Source: Bacteroidetes bacterium RIFCSPLOWO2_12_FULL_35_15 (GTDB lineage: Bacteria; Bacteroidota; Bacteroidia; 2-12-FULL-35-15). From it: a stretch of DNA of 63,848 bases. This document shows positions 17,227-25,822 of this stretch, piece by piece. Location of the stretch: NCBI GenBank assembly GCA_001769385.1, contig MEPB01000008.1:1-63848 (forward strand). The letters run 5' to 3'. Below the pieces are notes generated by a model. It did not search any database, was not told where the DNA came from, and worked only from the letters and a program-made list of their open reading frames with translations. A program made the position numbers and the translations under genes. Every line of letters starts with the position of its first letter. The stretch's first letter is position 1.

Positions 17227-18198
17227 ATGAATATTTTCGCATTAAATAGTAACCGGAATTTTGCCGAACTAATAGCCAAAGAACTTAACATTCCTTTGAG
17301 CGAACATCAGGAAATCGACTTTGAAGATGGAGAACATAAATCAAGGCCATTGGTAAATGTTAGAAATCAAGATGTATTTGTTATTCAATCACTTTATGGA
17401 GATGAACAAAAAACCGTGAATGATAAATTATGTCGTTTGTTATTTTTTATTGGTGCTCTAAAAGATGCATCAGCCAAAAACATTACTGCAATTGTCCCTT
17501 ATCTTTGCTATGCACGAAAAGATCGGAAAACAAAATCAAGAGATCCTGTGACAACGCGTTATTTAGCTTGTCTTTTCGAAGCTGTTGGTGTTGACAGAGT
17601 AGTCACTATTGACGTGCATAATCTGCAAGCGTATCAAAATGCTTTTCGATGCAATACAGAAAACTTAGAGGCGAGAAAATTGTTTGCGGATTATTTTGTC
17701 CCACTTGTTGGCAAAGACGAAATCGTTATCATGTCGCCCGATTTTGGGGGAATTAAACGGGCCGAAAAATTTCAGCAAATACTAAATAAGAGACTTAAGA
17801 AAGAGTTTCCTGTTGCATTTATGGAAAAATATAGAAGTGAAGGAAATGTTTGGGGTGAAATGGTGAGTGGAGAAGTAAAAGATAAAACAGTGATCATTAT
17901 TGATGATCTTGTAAGTTCAGGTACAACCCTTGCCAGATCGTCAGCAGCTTGCAAAAGAATGGGAGCTAAAAAAGTTTTTGCTGTTGTTACACATGGTGTT
18001 TTTACCAGTAAGGCAGATATAGCACTTCAGGAAGAATCGTTAGAACAAATCGTTATAACAAATTCTATCCCGCTCTTCCGGTTAAAAAACCCAAAAGTGT
18101 TGGAAAAGATAAAGGTTTTGGATATTGCGCCTCTTTTTGCCGAAACAATAAAAAGATTGAATAATGGAGGTTCAATTGTTGAATTATTGGAAGAATGA
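17227..18198 (+). CDS. prs: Ribose-phosphate pyrophosphokinase
   Basis: Makes PRPP from ribose 5-phosphate and ATP (or runs in reverse). Start chosen at MNIFALNSN, 19 codons inside the longest frame, because the preceding codons are unlike the family. Motifs: [17 protein letters not shown] for ATP contact, [19 protein letters not shown] flexible loop, VDVHN-like [11 protein letters not shown], and the PRPP loop [17 protein letters not shown]. The divergence from housekeeping Prs (for example [17 protein letters not shown]) and its place next to a COG2187 kinase-like gene and an HDAC-fold gene suggest a specialised second PRPP synthase. Confidence 0.9.
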   Translation: MNIFALNSNRNFAELIAKELNIPLSEHQEIDFEDGEHKSRPLVNVRNQDVFVIQSLYGDEQKTVNDKLCRLLFFIGALKDASAKNITAIVPYLCYARKDRKTKSRDPVTTRYLACLFEAVGVDRVVTIDVHNLQAYQNAFRCNTENLEARKLFADYFVPLVGKDEIVIMSPDFGGIKRAEKFQQILNKRLKKEFPVAFMEKYRSEGNVWGEMVSGEVKDKTVIIIDDLVSSGTTLARSSAACKRMGAKKVFAVVTHGVFTSKADIALQEESLEQIVITNSIPLFRLKNPKVLEKIKVLDIAPLFAETIKRLNNGGSIVELLEE

Positions 18199-18224
18199 AA
18201 AATTTCAAATGATACAAGAACCAA

Positions 18225-19283
18225 GTGGTAGAAACGAAATTAACAGAACATTCCTGTTCCCTGGAAAAAAAAGTTGCCTTTTTAAAACAGATTAATGCAT
18301 ATTCATTTCCTGTTCAACGGGTAGAAACAAAAGAAACTCACATGTCTTGGATTTTTTTGGTGGATAATTTTGTTTATAAATTAAAAAAAAACAACTGTTA
18401 TCTTCTCCTTGATCTGAGAACTCTGGAATCACGTTATTTTAATTGCCTTGAAGAAGTACGGCTAAACAAACGCTTAGCCCCTGAAATTTATTTAGGAGTA
18501 ATAGCTCTGTGCATTGAAAAAAATGGTGAACTTAAATTGGAAGGGAAGGGAGAAATTATTGATTGGTTGGTAAAAATGAAACGTATTCCTGAGGAAGATA
18601 TGTTGGATCAGGTAATCAAAAAGAAGAAGTTAACTAAAGAAACGATAAGCACTGCTGCCAATTTGCTTGTTAATTTTTACAAACAATCACCACCCATTGA
18701 GATGAATGCAGCACAATTTAAAGAAAAGCTAAAGCAGGAAATTGATATTATTTACAAAGAACTTACAGATCCGTTTTTTCGATTACCTAAGATAACAATA
18801 GATCAGATCAATGAATCTTTAGTAACCTTTCTGAAAGAGAATGCCGCAGTGTTCAATAAGAGGATCATTGAAGGAAGAGTTATTGAAGCTCATGGAGATC
18901 TGAAACCGGAGCATATCTGTATTGGCACTCATCCTGCAATCATTGACTGTCTTGAATTTAGCAGAGATCTGAGACTATTAGATTCCGCAGAAGAACTTTC
19001 CTTCCTTGATATTGAATGTGAACGGCTTGGGGATATTACAACAGGAAAAATATTTTTTGATATCTACAGGGAGGAAATGGGTAATCAGATTCCGGAGGCT
19101 CTTATTTCTTTTTACAAAGCAAAAAGAGCTTTTTTACGAACGTATCTGGTAATCAGACATATTAAAGAGCCGCATTATAAAGACGATCCCAAATGGATCA
19201 ACACTGCGAATATTTATCTTACTCTTTCAGAAAAATATTGTAAACAACTGGAAGCAAAACATAAGGTCTTAGCAATAGTATAA
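18225..19283 (+). CDS. Aminoglycoside phosphotransferase-like protein (COG2187)
   Basis: 352 aa, starting with GTG directly after an in-frame stop. It matches the COG2187 kinase-like family: ETHMSWIFLVDNFVYKLKK (nucleotide-binding strand with Lys), EEVRLNKRLAPEIYLGV, the WLVKMKRIPEEDMLDQ hinge, and the catalytic-loop equivalent VIEAHGDLKPEHICI followed by IIDCLEFSRDLRLLDSAEE, whose Asp would bind metal. Many homologues are fused to an AAA ATP-binding domain; that half is absent here. The substrate is unknown. It begins 26 bases after prs and ends 25 bases before the HDAC-fold gene, so the three are likely one operon. Confidence 0.8.
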   Translation: MVETKLTEHSCSLEKKVAFLKQINAYSFPVQRVETKETHMSWIFLVDNFVYKLKKNNCYLLLDLRTLESRYFNCLEEVRLNKRLAPEIYLGVIALCIEKNGELKLEGKGEIIDWLVKMKRIPEEDMLDQVIKKKKLTKETISTAANLLVNFYKQSPPIEMNAAQFKEKLKQEIDIIYKELTDPFFRLPKITIDQINESLVTFLKENAAVFNKRIIEGRVIEAHGDLKPEHICIGTHPAIIDCLEFSRDLRLLDSAEELSFLDIECERLGDITTGKIFFDIYREEMGNQIPEALISFYKAKRAFLRTYLVIRHIKEPHYKDDPKWINTANIYLTLSEKYCKQLEAKHKVLAIV

Positions 19284-19308
19284 TAAGTCATTTTATTATT
19301 TTATACGG

Positions 19309-20313
19309 ATGAAAATTATTTATAACAAAATATTTTTGGAACACTTCACGGGAAGCGGCCATCCTGAAAACAGGAAAAGACTGGAAGCTTTCGAACCTTT
19401 GCCCGAAAAGAGCATTGAGAGTGCTGAACAATATCTGGAACTTGTACATACAAAACTTTACATAGAACAAGTAAAACAAGCAAGCTTGGAAAGCAGAATG
19501 ATTGATCCGGATACAGCTACTTCCCTGAATAGCTTTAAGGCCGCAATCTGTGCTGCAGGAGCAACGATTTCGGCTTCACAAAGTAATGATTTCGCATTGG
19601 TAAGACCACCGGGCCACCATGCTCATTCTTCTTATGGTAGCGGCTTTTGTTTATTCAATAATATTGCAATTGCTACAAAAAAACTCATTAAAGAAGGCAA
19701 GCGCATTTTCATTCTTGATATTGACGGACATCTGGGAGATGGCACATTGGAAGTATTTTATGATACAGACCAGGTTTTGTTTTGGTCGCTTCATCAATAT
19801 CCGGCCTTTCCGGGTGGAGGCTTTGTTGATGAGATCGGAGTGGGAAAGGGCAAAGGGTATTCCATAAATGTGCCATTGCCAGCAGGAAGCGGAGATGATA
19901 TTTATATGCATGCCATAACTAATTTTATGACTGTTGCCGAACAATTCAAACCTGATATAGTCGCAGTATCAGCCGGATTTGATGCTCACCAGTATGATCC
20001 GTTACTTCAACTTCGTTTAACGTTGAACACGTATTATAATGTCGGACATTTGTTGCAAAGCAAATTCAAAAATATTTTTGCTGTTTTGGAAGGTGGATAT
20101 AATTTAGAATACTTGCCTAAATGTGTTTATAATTTCATTGCAGGAATAAACAATCAGTCAATGCCATTTATGGAAAAGGATACAATTTCAGAAAACGATG
20201 TTGTCAGAGAATATGAAAAACGAACAAAGAGTTTGATCAAATATCTGAGTCCCTATTGGAAACTACAAGGATACAATTTTCCAAATAAGAAGGAACAACA
20301 ACTCTCTTTGTAA
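19309..20313 (+). CDS. Histone deacetylase-fold hydrolase (AcuC/APAH-like)
   Basis: 334-aa arginase/deacetylase-fold enzyme that would remove acetyl groups from polyamines, lysine side chains or small amines. Seen: SGHPENRKRLEA at the N-terminus, catalytic RPPGHHAHSS tandem His, zinc-ligand strand LDIDGHLGDGT (Asp and His of the D-x-H set), SAGFDAHQYDPL with the third ligand Asp, and LEGGYN with the substrate-lining Tyr. The usual DVDVHHG is DIDGHLG here, a small deviation. Third gene of the prs cluster. No eukaryotic-like context, so a metabolic role is more probable than a role in chromatin. Confidence 0.88.
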   Translation: MKIIYNKIFLEHFTGSGHPENRKRLEAFEPLPEKSIESAEQYLELVHTKLYIEQVKQASLESRMIDPDTATSLNSFKAAICAAGATISASQSNDFALVRPPGHHAHSSYGSGFCLFNNIAIATKKLIKEGKRIFILDIDGHLGDGTLEVFYDTDQVLFWSLHQYPAFPGGGFVDEIGVGKGKGYSINVPLPAGSGDDIYMHAITNFMTVAEQFKPDIVAVSAGFDAHQYDPLLQLRLTLNTYYNVGHLLQSKFKNIFAVLEGGYNLEYLPKCVYNFIAGINNQSMPFMEKDTISENDVVREYEKRTKSLIKYLSPYWKLQGYNFPNKKEQQLSL

Positions 20314-20389
20314 AAAAAATAGTATTAAAATATTTTACAATGCAATTTTGATTTTTATCCTGGTGTTAAGTTAAATTTGTTTTGACGCA

Positions 20390-20437
20390 AAACCTGACAG
20401 GTTTAACAGGCTAAATGTTGATAAACCTGTCAGGTTT
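20390..20437. terminator. Bidirectional terminator between convergent genes
   Basis: AAACCTGACAGGTTTA (20390-20405) and TAAACCTGTCAGGTTT (20422-20437) form a 16-bp perfect stem with A/T flanks, between the HDAC-fold gene and the convergent phosphoribosyltransferase. Confidence 0.8.
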
Positions 20438-20452
20438 ATCCTTAACATAGCA

Positions 20453-21109
20453 CTAGTGAACTTTTTCTTTGATCAGTTTTTTTTCCTGTTCCCATTTTTT
20501 CATAAATCCAAGTGCTGCATCATCTGATAAATTAAAAAAGCTTTCGTATCCCTGTGATACAGCATGATAAAACCGGGGCTGTTCAAGAATAATAACTTCA
20601 TCTACCTTCTGTTTTATTTCTTGCTCTATCTCCCTTCCTGAAACAGGTGCTGCAACAATGATTTTGCCGGCTCCTTTATTTTTACACATTGTTATGGAAG
20701 CAAACAAGGTTGCTCCTGTAGCGATACCATCATCAACAAGAATAACTGTTTTTCCTTTTAGTTCAGGTAATGCTTCTCCTTTTCTCAATTTTTGTATTCT
20801 GCGCTGAATCTCTCTTTTCTGTTCTTCAATTACACGATCCATCTCATTGGGTGTAAGTTGATATGTTGCTTCCGGATTCAAATAGGTGCTTCCATCTTCA
20901 GCAATGGCACCAAAGGCATATTCAGGATTATCTGGGTGTCCCAGCTTACGGGATACCAAAAGCGAAAATTCTGAATTCAAATGTTTAGCAACATAATAGG
21001 CTGTTTCGGCACCACCTCTTGGGATACCTAATACAATAACATTTTCATCCTTATACTTTTCCAATGCTTGTGCTAACTTTTGTCCGCCATCTTTTCTGTC
21101 TATGAACAT
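20453..21109 (-). CDS. Phosphoribosyltransferase family protein (COG1926)
   Basis: 218 aa. N-terminal FIDRKDGGQKLAQAL is the hallmark of the COG1926 group, VLGIPRGGAETAYYVAK follows, and the PRPP-binding loop is VILVDDGIATGATLFAS. C-terminal residues FYHAVSQGYESFFNLSDDAAL are also family-typical. The substrate is not known; homologues occur in stress and PHB-linked clusters. Downstream of capA by 32 bases on the same strand, so probably co-transcribed. Confidence 0.88.
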   Translation of the reverse strand: MFIDRKDGGQKLAQALEKYKDENVIVLGIPRGGAETAYYVAKHLNSEFSLLVSRKLGHPDNPEYAFGAIAEDGSTYLNPEATYQLTPNEMDRVIEEQKREIQRRIQKLRKGEALPELKGKTVILVDDGIATGATLFASITMCKNKGAGKIIVAAPVSGREIEQEIKQKVDEVIILEQPRFYHAVSQGYESFFNLSDDAALGFMKKWEQEKKLIKEKVH

Positions 21110-21141
21110 GATTTTGTTTTTTATTGTGAATTAATTTTATG

Positions 21142-22134
21142 CTACACTTGCAATGCTTTTGTTTCAAAGCTTAGCAGAACTTCTCCATTATCTTTTAGTT
21201 TAGTTTTGAATTTTTGGGATAGATTTTTTATTCTTTTCATACTCCATTCCAGATCTATTCCTTCAGCTATATTTGCCTGATAGTTATGAATCTTTATAGG
21301 AATAAGTTTCAATTTTTTTATACCGCTTTTATCAATTTCAATCTGAAAGAAAAACGAAAGATCATTTCTGAGTCCCGGATCAACAACATAATCATCAATA
21401 AAATCACCTGTATCATACAAAATCAACTTGCTTTTATAAATTTCAATCCCCTGAAAAATATGAGCACTGTGTCCATGTATGATATCTGCTCCGGCATCTA
21501 TCATTTCATGAGCAAATTCAATAAAATGGGGCGGTGGTTCTTCAATCATGTTATATCCCCAATGAATGCTGACAATAAGGATATCTACTTGTTTTTTTGA
21601 CGATTTTATATTCTCCAGACATTTTTTTCGATCATCAGTATTTTCGACATCAATATAGTTTGTGCCTGCTTTTTTTTGTCCCGCCTTCCAACCCGGTTCG
21701 TTATCTGTAAATCCTAAAATGCCAATTTGGATACCGTTTTTTTTAACAACCTCCATTTCAGCTGCTTCCTGCGCATTTATACCAGCACCTACATATTTGA
21801 TTCCGGCTTTTTTCAGCACCATAATTGTTTCTATAAGTCCTTCTTCAGAATAGTCAAGTATGTGATTGTTTGCAATATTTACCAGGGTAATACGAGCTTC
21901 CGACAATGTTTGTATTTTGTCGGGTTGAGCTTTAAAATTAAATACTTTACACGTTTTTTTGTCGCTTTTAGTCAATGTTGTTTCAAGATTTATGATATTC
22001 AAATCTGTTTTTTCAAATAGCGACAATGTATTTCCCCAAGGATATTTATAACCTTTCTGTGAAATTATTTCATCTAAACTCCTGCCTATCATTACATCCC
22101 CACATAATCCAATAGTGATGTTGTTGCTATCCAT
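21142..22134 (-). CDS. CapA-family metallophosphatase-like protein
   Basis: 330 aa of the CapA/YwtB (PGA_cap) family, calcineurin-like fold. Motifs: GLCGDVMIGRSLDE (metal site), INLETTLT, IANNHILDYSEEGL, SIHWGYNM and IIHGHSAHIFQGIEIYKSKLILYDTGDFIDD. The classic CapA is membrane-anchored for poly-gamma-glutamate synthesis; this one has no signal peptide or membrane segment, so it is likely a cytoplasmic phosphoesterase of unknown substrate. In line with the upstream phasin pair and the downstream phosphoribosyltransferase. Confidence 0.88.
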   Translation of the reverse strand: MDSNNITIGLCGDVMIGRSLDEIISQKGYKYPWGNTLSLFEKTDLNIINLETTLTKSDKKTCKVFNFKAQPDKIQTLSEARITLVNIANNHILDYSEEGLIETIMVLKKAGIKYVGAGINAQEAAEMEVVKKNGIQIGILGFTDNEPGWKAGQKKAGTNYIDVENTDDRKKCLENIKSSKKQVDILIVSIHWGYNMIEEPPPHFIEFAHEMIDAGADIIHGHSAHIFQGIEIYKSKLILYDTGDFIDDYVVDPGLRNDLSFFFQIEIDKSGIKKLKLIPIKIHNYQANIAEGIDLEWSMKRIKNLSQKFKTKLKDNGEVLLSFETKALQV

Positions 22135-22169
22135 TTGCGTATATTTTATTTTGTAAGGATAAAGTTGAT

Positions 22170-22373
22170 TTAATCCGATGTGAGAGGATATATCATGCCA
22201 TCCGAAGGGTCTTCAATTCCGCACGGTGCAAACATGCTGGTCAGGGATTTCTGTTCGCTATTATTTATACTTTTACAAAGCAGCGTAGACAATTCTTCAT
22301 ATTGCACTCCCTTAGAATGAAGGCCTTTAGCTGTTTCAGCAAATACTTCTTTTAGGTTTTTTGTTTTTTCCAT
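22170..22373 (-). CDS. Small protein downstream of phasin, 67 aa
   Basis: MEKTKNLKEVFAETAKGL at the start, then SLTSMFAPCGIEDPSDGM near the end. No signal or membrane segment. A decayed copy (starting MEKTKNLKKVFAET) follows the duplicated phasin at 38567-39256, so the phasin plus this ORF moved as a unit, which supports it as a real gene. Function unknown; possibly a phasin partner. Confidence 0.6.
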   Translation of the reverse strand: MEKTKNLKEVFAETAKGLHSKGVQYEELSTLLCKSINNSEQKSLTSMFAPCGIEDPSDGMIYPLTSD

Positions 22374-22402
22374 TATTTCGTTATTTTAATAGTAATTAAT
22401 AA

Positions 22403-23158
22403 TTATACATTTTGCATTTTCAGTTGCTTTTTAATTTTATCGATTTCAATTCCTGGGCTTGGTTCTTTTGCTATCTTCACCCCTTCCTCCTTTTTAACCC
22501 CAAATGCTTTCATTACATCTTTCCACAATTCTTTATTACTCTCCATGACATTTTCAATTTGCTTATTTATGCCTTGAATAAGTTTTTTATTTGAGTCCAA
22601 AGAAAAATCGGTTTTTGTACTATAAGTTTCTAAAATTTTTTTCATCGCGTTTCTTGATGTCTCAAAATCATTTTTCATCTTTTCTTCAAACTTTTCATTA
22701 TAAGCACCCATCTCCAAATGCTGTGCACCAAAATCTTTTCTTAGTGTAAAGTATAATTGTTTATTGTAATCAACCATTTGTCCAACTTGCTTTTCGAACG
22801 TTTCCATAACTGCATCAAATGAACCTTTTGTGTAGCCTGTTTGTTTGCTATAATCATTGAAAGAGTTAAACATCGTATTCATCATTTTCTGAGATATTTC
22901 TGAAAATGATTTTAAATTTTTGAAAAATAGTTCACCATTCTTTGTATATAATTCAGTAAGATTTTCTCCTGGCATCCATCCTGTTTTTCTAACGCTCATA
23001 GCTGGATTAAAAAACTTAGTGACCATATCAATTGTCTGGCTCATTTGTTTTTGGAATGTATCTGCCGCCATTTTGGTGTTTTCATTTACCCATTTTGTGG
23101 CCAGATTAATACCCTCATCGAGTGTTTCATTTTGGTCTGTGTTTTTTTCAGTTTTCAT
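22403..23158 (-). CDS. Phasin family protein, 251 aa
   Basis: All-helical protein with a clear phasin core: LATKWVNENTKMAADTFQKQ, LYTKNGELFFKNLKSFSEIS, NTMFNSFNDYSKQTGY and MKKILETYSTKTDF. Ends with a charged tail (KIAKEPSPGIEIDKIKKQLK). It would bind PHB granules made by PhaC. Duplicated in inverted orientation at 38567-39256. First of a likely minus-strand operon with the 67-aa ORF, CapA and the phosphoribosyltransferase. Confidence 0.78.
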   Translation of the reverse strand: MKTEKNTDQNETLDEGINLATKWVNENTKMAADTFQKQMSQTIDMVTKFFNPAMSVRKTGWMPGENLTELYTKNGELFFKNLKSFSEISQKMMNTMFNSFNDYSKQTGYTKGSFDAVMETFEKQVGQMVDYNKQLYFTLRKDFGAQHLEMGAYNEKFEEKMKNDFETSRNAMKKILETYSTKTDFSLDSNKKLIQGINKQIENVMESNKELWKDVMKAFGVKKEEGVKIAKEPSPGIEIDKIKKQLKMQNV

Positions 23159-23331
23159 AGTGTTCCTTTTTAGTGAAAATTAGTATTATTAATAATTCAC
23201 AAAATTCATAAAATATATTGCTTATCTGAATAATTTCAATCACGCCAAGCGGTGAAATTTATCACACCATAAATAAAGTAATACCACTCAATTGCGCCAA
23301 ATCACTACCCTAAGCGAATTGCGTCATTTGA

Positions 23332-23814
23332 TTGCCTAAGATAAAACGAAACCCATCTTTTGTTACTTCAAATAATATGAAGGTCTATATAGATTCAAAG
23401 AAGATTGATCCAAACAGCATTGATTGGAATAGTGTTGATCCTTATAGCTTCCCTTATAGAATAGTTCAAAGTCCAGGACAAAAAAATCCAATGGGAAAAC
23501 TTAAATTTTCCTTTCCTAACAGGTACTATGTTTATATGCATGATACACCTGATACTGCCTTATTAAATAAATCTATCAGGGCTTTTAGTTCGGGATGCAT
23601 CAGGTTGGCAAATGCCAAAGGTTTAGCTGACTATTTACTTAAGCAAGATAAAGGGTGGGCTTCGAATACTGTTGATAGTTTAATAATTTCAGGGCAAAAT
23701 ATAAAGGTTGACATGGATAAACCTGTGAAAGTCATGGTTGGTTATTATACAGCTTGGGTTAACGACAACGGCATCTTACAATTTACGCGGGATATCTACA
23801 GGAAAGACAATTAA
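23332..23814 (+). pseudogene. L,D-transpeptidase (YkuD), 5'-truncated
   Basis: 160 codons beginning in the middle of the YkuD domain (LPKIKRNPSFV), directly after an in-frame TGA at 23329-23331; the signal peptide and N-terminal part are gone. The catalytic part is intact: YYVYMHDTPD and FSSGCIRLANAKGL with nucleophile Cys (S-x-G-C-I-R). C-terminal strand VMVGYYTAWVNDNGILQF is typical. Without secretion signal it could not crosslink periplasmic peptidoglycan. A truncation breakpoint lies near 23330. Confidence 0.8.
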
Positions 23815-23976
23815 AGTCCAATAAAATGTTATTTAAATTTCTCAATTATTTTTTCTTTTTCTTCCATACTCTCCTTGTTTTTTTATTCATTCGGCTGGAT
23901 TTTCCAAAAACTCAAAATGGAATCTTATCATCCTTCTGCTTACGATTTTAATTTGACGAATAAACAATTCAGAAAA

Positions 23977-24026
23977 AAACACCTTCTTCTTTAATTATTA
24001 ATGTCGTAATAAAGAAGAGGATGTTT
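23977..24026 (-). terminator. Terminator after the BON-domain gene
   Basis: Stem AAACATCCTCTTCTTTA / TAAAGAAGAAGGTGTTT with a run of T on the minus strand, just after the stop at 24038. Confidence 0.65.
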
Positions 24027-24037
24027 TAAATAATATA

Positions 24038-24706
24038 TTAAAATGCGTAAACTTCGGTATCTATCACAAGTTTGTTTTCAACCATATTCACACCGGGAGC
24101 AAGCCAAGCTGCGTTCTCTGCATCTCTTTTTTCTACGTAGGAACGAACTTTTCCTGAAAGGGTTACTTTACTTCCTTCAGCCGAAATAGTTATTCTTTCA
24201 GAATCTATGGTTGCACTGCGTTGAAAAGCTGCGGCAATCTTGTTTTTCACATCCGCTGTTTTGAGTGTTGGCACAATTTTGATGTTGTTTGAAATCCCAA
24301 CAACACCTGTTAGATTTGTCACAGCAGTTCTTGCTGAATTACGCTGAAACTCCCATTCCACCTCACCATAAAGTGTAACCCATCCATCTTCCACTTTCAC
24401 TTTTATTTTTTCGTCCGGTACAGATCCATGCCATTTGAGTGAGTTCACCACGGCTTGTGCAATATCCGCATCGTTTTTTTTACCGAGTATGGAAATTTTA
24501 ACTTCAATGTCTTCGGCAACTGCTTTTACGCCTATAACTCTTTTTGCAGCTTCTTCAGCAGCAAGTTTTTTACTGTACATATTTACTGTTCCTGCAAGTG
24601 TTACAATTCCATTTGTTACAGCTACGCCAATTTCACTGGCATTAAGTAATGGCTCCCAACGAAGTTCTTCCATTACATTTTTTTTGATTTCTGAATCTGA
24701 TTTCAT
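24038..24706 (-). CDS. Triple BON-domain protein (OsmY-like)
   Basis: From MKSDSEIKK (start preferred over the longer frame because the first BON domain begins here) the protein holds three BON repeats: about 3-70 (VAVTNGIVTLAGTV), 75-145 (VKVEDGWVTLYGEVEW) and 150-220 (ISAEGSKVTLSGKVRSY). BON domains bind phospholipids or other envelope surfaces and are common in osmotic/stress proteins. No signal peptide is seen, as in many cytoplasmic BON proteins found near PHB and CapA-like stress genes. Has its own terminator. Confidence 0.85.
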   Translation of the reverse strand: MKSDSEIKKNVMEELRWEPLLNASEIGVAVTNGIVTLAGTVNMYSKKLAAEEAAKRVIGVKAVAEDIEVKISILGKKNDADIAQAVVNSLKWHGSVPDEKIKVKVEDGWVTLYGEVEWEFQRNSARTAVTNLTGVVGISNNIKIVPTLKTADVKNKIAAAFQRSATIDSERITISAEGSKVTLSGKVRSYVEKRDAENAAWLAPGVNMVENKLVIDTEVYAF

Positions 24707-24864
24707 GAATGTTTTGATTTTAAGATTTACAAATAAATTTTTCAGGTACAAAGAAACTGCAAGCAATATTTTTCCTCAATGATTATAATTAAATCAATGA
24801 GTGATTTCTGTCACTTAGTGCAAAATATTTCTATTAAAGCTGGAGTTGGAAAGGATTTCCTTTA

Positions 24865-24902
24865 AAAAATAAACATCCCGTAATTTGCAGGATGTTTATT
24901 TC
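24865..24902 (-). terminator. Terminator after the 68-aa ORF
   Basis: AAATAAACATCC / GGATGTTTATTT hairpin with a T-run on the minus strand (TTTATTTTTTAAA). Confidence 0.7.
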
Positions 24903-24928
24903 CAAAGTTCTTACACCAAAACTTAATT

Positions 24929-25135
24929 TTAAGTGGTCTCAGTACCTTTAGCGGTGGAGTTTTCAAATCTGTGCAAATCCACAAATGCTTTTGGATAAGC
25001 GTTGCTGAATGAAAATTCTCCTTCCAAGTCAATAATTGGTGTAATTTCAGCAATAGAAAATTCCATATCATTTAAAAGTTTATGTACATCTGTTATATAT
25101 TCTTTAACAGCAATGATCGTTGGTACAAAAGTCAT
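24929..25135 (-). CDS. Small hypothetical protein, 68 aa
   Basis: MTFVPTIIAVKEYITDVHK followed by LLNDMEFSIAEITPIIDL and a Ser/Thr-rich end. The open frame runs back without stop to the stop codon of the 149-aa gene upstream, in the same frame, so the pair could be one longer protein split by a nonsense codon. No motif recognised. A terminator follows closely, marking the end of a short operon. Confidence 0.45.
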   Translation of the reverse strand: MTFVPTIIAVKEYITDVHKLLNDMEFSIAEITPIIDLEGEFSFSNAYPKAFVDLHRFENSTAKGTETT

Positions 25136-25183
25136 TATATTGAAATTACTGAACTTTCTCTTGTATTCATTATTAACAAATCG

Positions 25184-25633
25184 TTAATTGTCTGTACTGT
25201 TCTTTTCATTTAGAATCCATTTTGTGGCCAATTCTTCGGAATTGAACAATTTACACGGATATTTTGGTTTGTTTTTCTTTAATGCGAGATATAACTTACC
25301 TAATATCCGTTGATGGAGCCCATGCACAACAATTGCTAATGAATTTTGATTTCGGAAAGCATTTGTTTCAAATATTTCCATTTCTCTGGCTTCTTTTGTT
25401 ATACTCCCATATAACCCGGGCACTACAAGTATATGGTATGGAACATGTCCATTGTTGGTCAGTTTCAGAAAAGCATCATGTATTTCTAATTGATCATTTA
25501 CGTCAACTTCATACTCATTTAGCTTGAATCTAATTTCAATTATTCCATCTTTTCGAACGCCAATTATTGTAAGTGAAGTTTCAACCGAATTTATATGTTC
25601 AGTAGTCTTTACGTTATTGGTTTCTTGTTGCAT
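25184..25633 (-). CDS. STAS/SpoIIAA-like hypothetical protein (DUF7793-like)
   Basis: 149 aa with the alternating strand-helix pattern of SpoIIAA/STAS-like folds: IEIRFKLNEYEVDVNDQLEI, HVPYHILVVPGLYGSITKEA, SLAIVVHGLHQRILGKLYLA, FNSEELATKWILNE. Such domains occur as small cytoplasmic regulators in Bacteroidota. The start overlaps the end of an upstream zinc-ribbon-like ORF by 20 bases in another frame. Family name is by pattern; function unknown. Confidence 0.6.
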   Translation of the reverse strand: MQQETNNVKTTEHINSVETSLTIIGVRKDGIIEIRFKLNEYEVDVNDQLEIHDAFLKLTNNGHVPYHILVVPGLYGSITKEAREMEIFETNAFRNQNSLAIVVHGLHQRILGKLYLALKKNKPKYPCKLFNSEELATKWILNEKNSTDN

Positions 25634-25775
25634 AATTATTTTTTTTTGTTATGTGCTTTTTCAATTCTTCATAATGCTGGAAACACAGATTAATTCGACT
25701 GCCGTCTAAAAAAGTTAATTGGAATACACTAGGCCTTTGGCAAATTACACTATCACATTGTTTTTTTGTTCCCAT
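25614..25775 (-). CDS. Small zinc-ribbon-like protein, 53 aa
   Basis: MGTKKQCDSVICQRPSVFQL, then a strand segment TFLDGSRINLCFQHYEELKK. The C-x4-C and C-x2-H pairs look like a compact zinc-binding fold (compare the LCEEH-type ends of treble-clef proteins). A paralogue with the same four ligands lies at 39358-39561, which strongly supports that this is a real gene although it is short and overlaps the next ORF by 20 bases. Function unknown, perhaps a regulator of the 149-aa gene. Confidence 0.6.
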   Translation of the reverse strand: MGTKKQCDSVICQRPSVFQLTFLDGSRINLCFQHYEELKKHITKKNNYATRNQ

Positions 25776-25822
25776 ACTACCAATACTATATTTTAAGGGT
25801 ATTACACTAAGTATTTGTTGTT

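Noticed and set aside
16982-17249. ORFs in both strands across the RNA candidate and prs leader
   Set aside because: They cross a strong terminator hairpin and have no recognisable protein character; prs start lies inside one of them.
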